From NCBI GenBank assembly GCA_015489095.1, contig WFMN01000087.1, positions 1-6,382 on the forward strand: a stretch of 6,382 nucleotides of DNA, written 5' to 3'. A program made the position numbers and the translations under genes. The notes beneath the pieces were generated by a model. It was given only the letters and a program-made list of their open reading frames with translations. It had not been told where the DNA came from and made no database searches. Positions within the stretch are counted from its first letter, which is position 1; the number at the start of each line of letters is the position of its first letter. Source of the stretch: Mariprofundaceae bacterium (GTDB lineage: Bacteria > Pseudomonadota > Zetaproteobacteria > Mariprofundales > J009). Of this stretch, positions 1 through 5,963 are shown piece after piece.

Positions 1-340
1 GCAGGTCGCGGTTCGGTTGGCCGAAGAGGTTGCGGGTGGCAAGCAGCGCGCCGCGCAGTCTCCGCCACCCCTCCAGCGCCAGCTTTGGTTGCTGCTGCTC
101 GATCGCGCGCAGCAAATCGGCCATCTCTTGCCGCGACGGATTGGGCACGAGCGGCAGCCAGGCATGGATCGAACGCGCAAAGTGGATGATCGCGCGGTGG
201 GGGTGGTGCTGCGCCAACGCCTGCAGGGCGAAGCTGTGTTGCTGGTGGGCGATCCAGCCCACCCGGACGATGGCCGAGAGGGTGAAGAGCAGCAGCAACA
301 GCAGCGCGAAGCGCCATGGATGGTGTGCCCCGTTGGGCAC
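1..340 (-). CDS. Membrane-anchored accessory protein of the ABC transporter (PilG-like), 5' part
   Basis: The gene starts at GTG 338-340, overlapping the permease stop by one base (TAGTG), with GAGGGTGG upstream as a plausible ribosome site. It runs off the left edge after 113 codons. Residues 10-27 form a leucine-rich membrane helix (WRFALLLLLLFTLSAIV). The remainder looks like a periplasmic helical domain. Segments such as AIIHFARSIHAWLPLVPNPS (50-69) and LEGWRRLRGALLATRNLF (90-107) resemble a family I recall from deltaproteobacterial ABC loci (AIxWYLPxNPY... and AYRxLRSAxYATRSFY). In Myxococcus pil clusters PilG is the accessory protein with the PilH/PilI transporter, and position and topology fit that role. 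Homology to PilG itself could not be tested here. No other reading frame in this stretch looks coding. Confidence 0.65.
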   Translation of the reverse strand, partial: MPNGAHHPWRFALLLLLLFTLSAIVRVGWIAHQQHSFALQALAQHHPHRAIIHFARSIHAWLPLVPNPSRQEMADLLRAIEQQQPKLALEGWRRLRGALLATRNLFGQPNRDL

Positions 341-1113
341 TATCCACCCTCGACCGGTCGGCGCCCGTGCAACAGCGTTGCCAGTGTAATCAGCAGCGCG
401 GTTTCGGTGAGTCCGTAGAGCACGATGGTGGCCGGATTGGTGGCGGCGATGGCGTGAAGCGAGAGCACTTGGTCGCGCAGCGATAGTACCGATAGGTTGG
501 GTAGCAGATACCAGACGGTGGTGGCGAGCCAGCCCGCGGCGCCGCCCGCCTGTTCGCCCAATTGCCGTACAACATCGCCGAAATGGCCGGCGATGTCGAT
601 GGTTATTGCGCCGAAGATGGCCAAAAACTGGCTGCTGCTGTTGCAGAAGAGCAGGGTGATCGCGATGACCATCCATACCTCAAGCAGCGTGGCTAGGATG
701 GCGGCAGTCAACGCCCCCCATGCCGACCATCCGAGCAGTGCGGCACAGAGTAGAATTAGCGCTCCCATGATCAGCAGCAGCACGGAGAGGGGGAGGGCGA
801 TGCCGATGAACTTGCCCGGCAGATAGCTGTGGCGGTGGGCGAGTCGTGGTAACAGGATGTGCAGGGTTCGGCGCTCGCGATCCTGGTGAAGCACCTGCGC
901 TGTCAGGATGATCGCCAGCAGGTTCAGGATCAAGGCCATCGCGGCGAGGCCGATATCGACCACGGTTTCCACCATCGACCCCATGGTGACCGATGCGAAG
1001 GGGATGGCGCCGAGCAGAATCAGGAGCATGGCGGTTGCCATGGCCGGCAGCAGCCGTTGCCGGCGCAGTTCAAGCGCGGCTAGGCGGCCGATGATCCACG
1101 CTTCACGCAGCAT
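340..1113 (-). CDS. ABC-2-type transporter permease (PilI-like)
   Basis: A 257-residue inner-membrane protein, the transmembrane partner of the adjacent ATPase. Hydrophobic segments lie near residues 21-42, 51-75, 103-128, 130-155, 161-177 and 226-248, giving the six helices expected of an ABC-2 permease. Between helices 2 and 3, DRERRTLHILLPRLAHR followed by a GKFIG motif (about 78-104) matches the cytoplasmic coupling region of ABC-2 exporters, which have an E/S-GTL-LLARP-GKF pattern. A large loop (178-225) lies between helices 5 and 6. The ATG is inside the end of the ATPase gene (11-base overlap) with only a weak ribosome site, so translation is probably coupled. The stop TAG shares one base with the GTG of the next gene. 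The transported substrate cannot be read from the sequence. By context it would be the counterpart of Myxococcus PilI. Confidence 0.85.
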   Translation of the reverse strand: MLREAWIIGRLAALELRRQRLLPAMATAMLLILLGAIPFASVTMGSMVETVVDIGLAAMALILNLLAIILTAQVLHQDRERRTLHILLPRLAHRHSYLPGKFIGIALPLSVLLLIMGALILLCAALLGWSAWGALTAAILATLLEVWMVIAITLLFCNSSSQFLAIFGAITIDIAGHFGDVVRQLGEQAGGAAGWLATTVWYLLPNLSVLSLRDQVLSLHAIAATNPATIVLYGLTETALLITLATLLHGRRPVEGG

Positions 1114-2062
1114 GATCGGCTCTATCGCGATGTGGTTCAGAGGATTCGATCAGGTGGAGGAATGCCTCTTCCAACGACTGTTGGCGCCACCGCGCCTCGA
1201 TGATGGTGACGGATTGGTTTAGTAGGTGCTGCAGGGCGCGATCCAGTGGCAGTGATTCCCGGTTGCCGCGCAGTAGCCAGTCACCGTCAGCCTCATGCCG
1301 CAGACGGCAGTCGCCCGGTGGTACGGGAGTGTGCGCACAACGAAAACGGATCTCCCAGTCGCCCGATGGTTGGACGGTCTCTCGTAGCGTGCCGGTATGG
1401 ATGATGCGCCCGTTGCTGATGGCGATGACGCGGCTGCACAGCGCCTCGGCGTCGGCCAGGATATGGCTGGAGAAGATGATTGCGCTTCCCTCCGCGTGGA
1501 CGCGCAGGATGGCGCGGCGTACCAGATTGCGCGCCACCGGGTCGAGTCCGCTCATCGGTTCGTCGAGGATGACCAGCTCGGGGCGGTGGATGATCGCCTG
1601 AATCAGTCCCACGCGTTGGGTTTCCCCCTTGGAGCAGGTGCGCAGCGGTCGATCGAGAATAGCGGTAATGGCCAACTCCTCGCTCCACCGGGTGATGGCC
1701 CGATCGCATGCCTGTGGTGACAGCCCCGAGAGCGCACCGATGTGGCGTAGCAACTCGCGTGGGGTGAGGTCGCGGTAAAAGTAGGGGAGTTCGGGCAGGA
1801 AGCCGATGTGACGGCGCAGTTGTTGCGGGGTGATCTCCATGCCGCGGTGGCGCATTGTTCCGCCAACGATCGGCGTCAGGCCGAGCAGGGCACGGAAGGT
1901 GGTGGTCTTTCCCGCGCCGTTGGCGCCGAGGAAGGCGGTGATCGCGTGGCTGTCGAGCGAGAAGGCGATGCCGTGCAGCACCTCGACCGCCCGTCGGCGC
2001 CACAGGTGGCCGCGGTGGACACGCACGCGCAGGTGATCGACTTCGAGCAGCGGGTGGCTCAT
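1103..2062 (-). CDS. ABC transporter ATP-binding protein (PilH-like)
   Basis: A 319-residue cytoplasmic ATPase that would power the permease encoded next. Walker A is GANGAGKTT (46-54). The Q-loop region reads GFLPELPYFY, with Glu91 where Gln is usual. The signature is CSKGETQR (133-140), the SKG variant of the ABC-2 and Nod/CcmA-like branch. Walker B is LVILDEP (153-159), the D-loop SGLD (161-164) and the switch His H190 (SSH). Residues from about 220 form the extra C-terminal domain common in this branch. Start: the ATG overlaps the preceding stop as ATGA. The frame is open farther upstream, but that stretch lies inside the TPR gene. Its end overlaps the permease by 11 bases. In Myxococcus xanthus the ABC ATPase PilH is required for type IV pilus biogenesis. 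The pilin-linked context suggests the same role here, but sequence motifs alone do not distinguish it from other ABC-2 ATPases. Confidence 0.9.
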   Translation of the reverse strand: MSHPLLEVDHLRVRVHRGHLWRRRAVEVLHGIAFSLDSHAITAFLGANGAGKTTTFRALLGLTPIVGGTMRHRGMEITPQQLRRHIGFLPELPYFYRDLTPRELLRHIGALSGLSPQACDRAITRWSEELAITAILDRPLRTCSKGETQRVGLIQAIIHRPELVILDEPMSGLDPVARNLVRRAILRVHAEGSAIIFSSHILADAEALCSRVIAISNGRIIHTGTLRETVQPSGDWEIRFRCAHTPVPPGDCRLRHEADGDWLLRGNRESLPLDRALQHLLNQSVTIIEARWRQQSLEEAFLHLIESSEPHRDRADHAA

Positions 2063-2931
2063 CTTCGCATCGCTTTGAGGTTCGGAGAGATGTAGAGCTG
2101 GAAGCGTTTGGGCGTGCGGCTGCTGTGGATGGCGCCATCGTTGTCGACGATGACCGAGCCGCCGTCGGGCAGGGGCAGGGTGATGCGGTGCGCCGCGTGC
2201 CAGCGCCGCAGCAGGTGCCGTCGCTCGTTGGGCGTGCTGCCGGCAGGGAACATGCGCGCAATTCTGCGTAGCTCTCTTTCGGTGGCAATAGCGGTGATCT
2301 CCTGTTCGATCCAGTGGCGCATGTCGGGATTGCCGGTATTGGCGAGCATCTGTTGCAGGTGGAGTTGCGACAACAGGAGCGAGTCGGCGCGCGCCATCAG
2401 TTTGGCGTTGAGCGAGAGTGCCTGCCGGGAGATGAATCCGCGCTGCAGCGCCATCTGCAGGAAGTGGGCGGCGGTTTTGGCGTCGTCGCGGAACAGGTAA
2501 CGGTTGACACCGAGGTAATAGGCCCAGATCCCTTGGTGCGGATTGTTGACAAGCGCGCGTAGCAGCAGTCTTTCGGCCGCCGGTTGGGCGTGCAACACCC
2601 ACGGCAATACGCTCGCGGCCATGCGGTAGGCGGCCTCATGGTGCGGGTTGATGCGGGTGATGGCATTGAGCATGGCGATCAGGTAGTCGAAGCGTTGATC
2701 GCCCTTGAGATGACCACCGAAATAGGCGATTGTCTCCATCCACATCAGGTCGGATGCAACACGGGCGTAGCCGCTGTTGGAGACCCAGATGTGTTGGGAA
2801 TCGAGGGGTAGATGGAGGACGGTGTCGTTCTGGTGCGTGGGAATCTGCTGGATTTGTGACTGTAGGAGTAGTGTGCAGCTCAGTAGCAGTAGTAGAACCA
2901 GCGGGGCGGGTCTGGTGAGTGCGCGAAGCAT
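2059..2931 (-). CDS. Membrane-anchored TPR-like protein of an ABC transporter operon
   Basis: A 290-residue protein with a basic N-terminus and a hydrophobic segment at 10-24. It is probably an uncleaved anchor, with the rest outside the cytoplasmic membrane. A Cys at 19 (LLSC) weakly resembles a lipobox, but hydrophobic residues continue after it. Residues 55-74 hold ASDLMWMETIAYFGGH, a motif I associate with TPR-like proteins encoded beside ABC transporters in deltaproteobacteria. Residues 78-225 are amphipathic paired helices, including INPHHEAAYRMAASVLPW and NNPHQGIWAYYLG, consistent with TPR-type repeats. The tail DGGSVIVDNDGAIHSSR (257-272) looks like a short beta structure. The ATG is one base after the upstream stop (TAGCATG), and the end overlaps the ATPase start in ATGA. 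A scaffold or partner for the transporter is likely; no enzyme motif is seen. Confidence 0.7.
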   Translation of the reverse strand: MLRALTRPAPLVLLLLLSCTLLLQSQIQQIPTHQNDTVLHLPLDSQHIWVSNSGYARVASDLMWMETIAYFGGHLKGDQRFDYLIAMLNAITRINPHHEAAYRMAASVLPWVLHAQPAAERLLLRALVNNPHQGIWAYYLGVNRYLFRDDAKTAAHFLQMALQRGFISRQALSLNAKLMARADSLLLSQLHLQQMLANTGNPDMRHWIEQEITAIATERELRRIARMFPAGSTPNERRHLLRRWHAAHRITLPLPDGGSVIVDNDGAIHSSRTPKRFQLYISPNLKAMRR

Positions 2932-2932
2932 G

Positions 2933-4984
2933 CTAGCGTGGTTCTGCCATTCGCAGTGACTTCCAGAGTATCAAGGCCTTGCGGGAACCGCTGCGAAGGA
3001 ATGTCTCCTTAGCGACATCCAGCGCCTGCTTGAGTCGGTGGTGCTGTTGATACCATATAGCCAGATTGATGCCGGCATCGTTGTCTCCATTGGTAAACGC
3101 CTCCCGGAAGTTAAGGAACGCTTCGTGATCCCTGCCCGTGCGTGCGGCGATGACGCCATAGACATTGTGCCAGAAGTCGTGGCTGCCGTCCATGGCCGAG
3201 CTTTCGATGGCGGCAAACCATCGTTGCCACCATTCGAGCATCCCTTTAGCGCTGTTCAGGCAGGACGGCGAACGGTTTATCATGAGATGTACCCAAGCGA
3301 AAAAACCGTACTGAAGGGCGCGGCCGAATTCGAGGTCGCGCAGGATGCGGTCGTCCAGTGTGATAAACCCTTCCAGTGTCTTGCCGAGTTGGTGTTGCAG
3401 GATTTGGCATTGATTGGCAACAGGATGTGCCGTGATCTCGCCCCACCATAGCCCGGGGTAGGATGCGATATAGGGCAGAAAAGGGGCGAGGTAGTCCTCG
3501 TCCATATCGAGGAAGAAACGGCTGTTTGATCGGTTGTCCCGCATGAGGTGAAAGAGGAAGGCTACCGCCTCCGAGTTGGTCGGGGCATCACCGATGGTAG
3601 GTCGCGCCGGGTAGTGGAGCAGGGGGATATGTCGGGGACGGAGCGCGCCGAAGAATTGGGGGCTGACGATGCTACCCAGTCCGATGACCGTTACATCGGG
3701 GCGAATCCCTTCCACATCGCTCAGCGCGCGTAGATGGAACCAGGCGACACCACTTAAAGTGGTGGCCCGATAGGGAAGGCGAAGCAACTGGCTGCGTTTG
3801 ATCTCTACCGCGGCGTAATGGGTGCGGTTGAATGTAAAGGGGATCCCCTTGGTGGCGCTGTGGAAGAATAGGGCGGCGATGGAGAGGACGAGCAGCAGCG
3901 GTGCCAGAACGGATGTGGCATTCCACGCCATGATCATGCCTAAACCGGTGATGCCGATGGCTTCGACACCGAGTGCGCCGGTCAGTACCGTGCCGCTCTC
4001 CCAATCGGGGAAGAAGCAGAAGAGGAAGAGCGGGGCGGAGAGCATCATGATGCTGGTTCGGGGGCGCATCCAGAGCAGGATCGACCAGCCGATGAGAATG
4101 GCGATGAGGCCGGCGAGGGAGAACCACTCGATCTGGAAATGGATGAAGTGGTGAAGGGTAGAGAGCCAATCGGTTCCGTTCGGGGTTAGGGCGGATAGGT
4201 GATCGCCGACATCCTTCCTGTCGGTAACCTGAGAGAGAAATCGGGCGAGGGTTGTGGGGTGTCCCCAATCCATCGAGGGGAAATTGGCGGAGCGAACCGG
4301 CAGGTAGGCATAGACTGACAGCCCCGCGAGCCCAGCGAGCACGCCTGCCCCGGCGGTGGATAGCAGCTGTTTGATGTTGTTGAGTGTTGATAATGCGAGG
4401 ATGAGCGGAAAGATCATGGCGCCGAGCATCACTTGGTTGCCGGCGCCGACACCCGAGATGAACGCCGCCAGCAGGTAGTAACGGCGCTCTTGTCTGTGCA
4501 TGAATGTTTCAAGCATGAGCAGAATGAGAAACATCAGGCTGGCGAAAAGGGCGTATCCTTCTGCTTGGATCGCGTTTTCGACTTGGGATGGCATCAGAAA
4601 CCAGATGAGGGCAATGGATGCGCAGACCCAGCTGTGTCGGATCGTGTGTGTTGCGGGGTCTCCTCGCCAATTTTGCGCTGTGAGTATGATGAGCAACATC
4701 GTCGCAAACAGGGTTCCGACGGCGCTGAAAAGGTGGTCGCGCAGGGCAATGTCACCCAGCGGAAGCTGCTCGGCCATCCATGTCAGCGATTGGTAGAGCG
4801 GATAGCCGGAAGGATGGGCGATGCCAAGTACCCATGCCGCATCAATCAGTTCCGGCCCGTCGCGCCAGCTGGCGGCGGGATCAACCATCCACGGCAGCGC
4901 GACGGCAATGGCGATCAGAACGATTCTGGCGGGCAGGGGGCGTAGTGGGTGAAAACGGGGTGAAGAAGTGGGGTGTTCGCCCAC
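2933..4984 (-). CDS. DUF2723/TMEM260-like membrane glycosyltransferase with TPR-like tail
   Basis: A 683-residue polytopic membrane protein. The first helix is near residues 20-34, followed by a loop WRDGPELIDAAWVLGIAHPSG (about 40-60), then YPLY. The D-x-x-E (D42, E45) and HP-GYPLY (57-64) patterns are the hallmark of DUF2723, a GT-C fold family that includes the eukaryotic protein O-mannosyltransferase TMEM260. The acidic loop after helix 1 is where GT-C enzymes place catalytic acids. RSANFPSMDWGHP near 231-243 also fits the family. Further hydrophobic helices run to about residue 375. Residues 380-683 are soluble and helical at the end, with TPR-like repeats around 603-680. The likely substrate is a lipid-linked sugar, and the acceptor is unknown. 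The start is a GTG with no good Shine-Dalgarno, though no better start exists. Its stop is one base from the next ATG. Position after two Ser/Thr-rich pilins suggests pilin or surface-protein glycosylation, which is inference. Confidence 0.78.
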   Translation of the reverse strand: MGEHPTSSPRFHPLRPLPARIVLIAIAVALPWMVDPAASWRDGPELIDAAWVLGIAHPSGYPLYQSLTWMAEQLPLGDIALRDHLFSAVGTLFATMLLIILTAQNWRGDPATHTIRHSWVCASIALIWFLMPSQVENAIQAEGYALFASLMFLILLMLETFMHRQERRYYLLAAFISGVGAGNQVMLGAMIFPLILALSTLNNIKQLLSTAGAGVLAGLAGLSVYAYLPVRSANFPSMDWGHPTTLARFLSQVTDRKDVGDHLSALTPNGTDWLSTLHHFIHFQIEWFSLAGLIAILIGWSILLWMRPRTSIMMLSAPLFLFCFFPDWESGTVLTGALGVEAIGITGLGMIMAWNATSVLAPLLLVLSIAALFFHSATKGIPFTFNRTHYAAVEIKRSQLLRLPYRATTLSGVAWFHLRALSDVEGIRPDVTVIGLGSIVSPQFFGALRPRHIPLLHYPARPTIGDAPTNSEAVAFLFHLMRDNRSNSRFFLDMDEDYLAPFLPYIASYPGLWWGEITAHPVANQCQILQHQLGKTLEGFITLDDRILRDLEFGRALQYGFFAWVHLMINRSPSCLNSAKGMLEWWQRWFAAIESSAMDGSHDFWHNVYGVIAARTGRDHEAFLNFREAFTNGDNDAGINLAIWYQQHHRLKQALDVAKETFLRSGSRKALILWKSLRMAEPR

Positions 4985-5031
4985 CGCTGTGTTGGCTGTC
5001 GCGGAGGAGGAAAGGGTTCTGCTAGTGGATA

Positions 5032-5382
5032 TCAGAGATGGCTGATGCTGCCGTTTTTCGCGGCAGAGATCTGACCGACAGACCCGGTGACATGGTAGGT
5101 GGTGTCTCCGCTTGCGTGGCGGCTGGTGAGTGCAAAATCGGTGGCACTGGCGGAGTCGATCTGGATAACAACCCCCTTGCTGGTGCGCATGGCGGGAAGC
5201 GACTGTTGGCTGGTGGCGTAGGTGCCAAAGCTGGCGAAATAGCCCATCTCGATGGATTGCAGCGCCTTCAGGTCGGAAAGGGCGGCGCTGTTGAGCGCCT
5301 TGGTGCGGTAGCTGACCACCTGCGGCAGGGTGATGGCAACCAGAATGCCGATTACGGCGACCACCATGACCAGCTCAATCAT
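5032..5382 (-). CDS. Second type IV pilin, paralogous; translation start unclear
   Basis: A 116-codon frame from the first in-frame ATG encodes a pilin, but that ATG lies inside the conserved processing site. The codons just before it read G-F-T, giving G|FTMIELVMVVAVIGILVAI, so the true prepilin must start upstream. The mature form would be 118 residues with Glu at position 5. It is clearly a paralogue of the first pilin, sharing RTKA-NSAAL-DLK, then SRH (87-89) and G-TTY-VTGSVG (92-103). It also lacks cysteine. Upstream, the frame stays open to a TAG at 5572-5574 but contains no ATG, GTG or TTG. A GTG at 5406-5408 in another frame would give MRITTRGFTMIEL if the GGG run at 5390-5392 had one more G. 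It may be a broken gene, an assembly error, or a gene switched by slippage. Only 47 bases separate its stop from the glycosyltransferase gene. Confidence 0.75.
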   Translation of the reverse strand: MIELVMVVAVIGILVAITLPQVVSYRTKALNSAALSDLKALQSIEMGYFASFGTYATSQQSLPAMRTSKGVVIQIDSASATDFALTSRHASGDTTYHVTGSVGQISAAKNGSISHL

Positions 5383-5403
5383 GGTGAAGCCCTGGTGGTG
5401 ATG

Positions 5404-5449
5404 CGCACCGCTCTGGATCCCACGGGGGCGGGATCCAGAGCAAGGTGCG
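5404..5449. repeat. Long hairpin between the two pilins
   Basis: GCTCTGGATCCC (5410-5421) and GGGATCCAGAGC (5430-5441) form a perfect 12-bp stem around an 8-base GC-rich loop. After a 2-base AA bulge it extends by 6 pairs, CGCACC (5404-5409) with GGTGCG (5444-5449). It lies where the ribosome binding site and start of the second pilin would be expected. No T-run follows on the transcribed strand, so it is not a standard intrinsic terminator. It could stabilise the upstream pilin mRNA, block translation of the second pilin, or be a repeat module related to dispersed TGGATYCC-type hairpins. Confidence 0.8.
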
Positions 5450-5486
5450 TCAAGAGCAAAGCGGAGGCTAGGCTCTTGATGGAATG

Positions 5487-5864
5487 TTATTTGTAAGCTC
5501 CGGCAGCAGAGTCGTAAATCTTCCCAACTGACCCTGTTACCGAATACGTGGTGTTGCCTGCAGAGTGGCGGCTAACGATATAGTAGGTTGAACTTCCAGT
5601 GGTTGCAGTCAGGGTGACATTTTTACTGGTCGTGATGCTGAGGCTGGAAGTCGCCCCATAAGTTTGGTTGTCGCCGAAATAGACCTCTTCCTGGGTCATG
5701 GCGTTTTTCAGGTCGGTCAACGCGGCTGAGTTGTACGCTTTGGTGCGGAATGAGCTGAACTGCGGGATGGCGATGGCGGCCAAGATGCCGATGATGGCGA
5801 CCACGATCATCAGCTCGATGAGGGTGAAGCCCTTTTCTTTGTTGTTACGGAATGTTTGCATCAT
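5487..5864 (-). CDS. pilA: Type IV pilin (PilA-like major pilin)
   Basis: A 125-residue prepilin, the structural subunit of a type IV pilus. The short basic leader (residues 1-12, with R6, K9 and K11) ends in G12. Prepilin peptidase should cut before F13 in KGFTLIELMIVVAIIGILAA, leaving a mature protein of 113 residues with the conserved Glu at mature position 5 (E17). Residues 13-40 form the hydrophobic N-terminal helix, followed by the helical stretch RTKAYNSAALTDLKNA. The C-terminal half is very rich in Ser and Thr (22 of the last 56 residues). It contains SRH at 98-100 and the motif GNTTYSVTGSVG at 103-114. There is no cysteine, so it lacks the disulfide-bounded D-region of Pseudomonas or Neisseria pilins. 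The start is set by AAAGGAG and two adjacent ATGs. It has its own sigma-54 promoter and is followed 104 bases later by a paralogous pilin. Because it carries the best promoter and ribosome site here, it is probably the major pilin; a pseudopilin role is less likely. Confidence 0.9.
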   Translation of the reverse strand: MMQTFRNNKEKGFTLIELMIVVAIIGILAAIAIPQFSSFRTKAYNSAALTDLKNAMTQEEVYFGDNQTYGATSSLSITTSKNVTLTATTGSSTYYIVSRHSAGNTTYSVTGSVGKIYDSAAGAYK

Positions 5865-5873
5865 GTTGATACG

Positions 5874-5880
5874 CTCCTTT
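5874..5880 (-). promoter_or_regulatory. Shine-Dalgarno site of the first pilin
   Basis: AAAGGAG lies 9 bases before the first of two consecutive ATG codons (5864, 5861). It is the strongest ribosome binding site in the window and fixes the start of the first pilin. The open frame running upstream as far as 6107 is therefore untranslated leader and promoter. Confidence 0.85.
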
Positions 5881-5929
5881 ATTGGTTGGAAATTACGGCA
5901 GACATGCGCTGCCTGCTGGGTCGTATGCG

Positions 5930-5945
5930 AGCAATCACGATGCCA
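5930..5945 (-). promoter_or_regulatory. Sigma-54 (-24/-12) promoter of the pilin gene
   Basis: The minus strand reads TGGCATCGTGATTGCT. It has the GG and GC dinucleotides of the RpoN consensus (TGGCAC-N5-TTGC) with exactly 10 bases between them. Transcription would start near 5919, giving a leader of about 55 bases before the pilin ATG. Sigma-54 promoters for major pilins are known in Pseudomonas, Geobacter and Myxococcus, where the activator is PilR. No regulator gene is in this window. Confidence 0.75.
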
Positions 5946-5963
5946 GCCGTCAAGTGCGCGCTG

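Noticed and set aside
272..310. CTG/CAG-rich run resembling a trinucleotide repeat
   Set aside because: It is imperfect (CTG, TTG, CTC mixed) and simply encodes the leucine-rich membrane helix of the last gene.
1293..2288. 331-codon open frame on the minus strand
   Set aside because: It is an Arg/Pro-rich frame-shifted shadow of the TPR and ATPase genes, typical of GC-rich DNA.
2063..2602. Upstream extension of the ABC ATPase frame to 499 residues
   Set aside because: This part lies inside the TPR gene in another frame and encodes an Arg/Pro/Ala-rich shadow. The ATP-binding domain begins a few residues after the ATG at 2062, which overlaps the preceding stop.
2860..2890. Lipobox-like LLSC in the TPR protein
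   Set aside because: Leu at -2 is unusual and the hydrophobic stretch continues after the Cys, which fits an uncleaved membrane anchor better than a lipoprotein.
4433..4945. 170-codon open frame on the plus strand
   Set aside because: It is antisense to the glycosyltransferase, of low-complexity composition and without any recognisable domain, whereas the minus-strand protein has clear family motifs.
5038..5496. 152-codon open frame on the plus strand across the second pilin
   Set aside because: It is the complement of the pilin and the hairpin, Gly/Val/Asp-rich shadow sequence with no domain.
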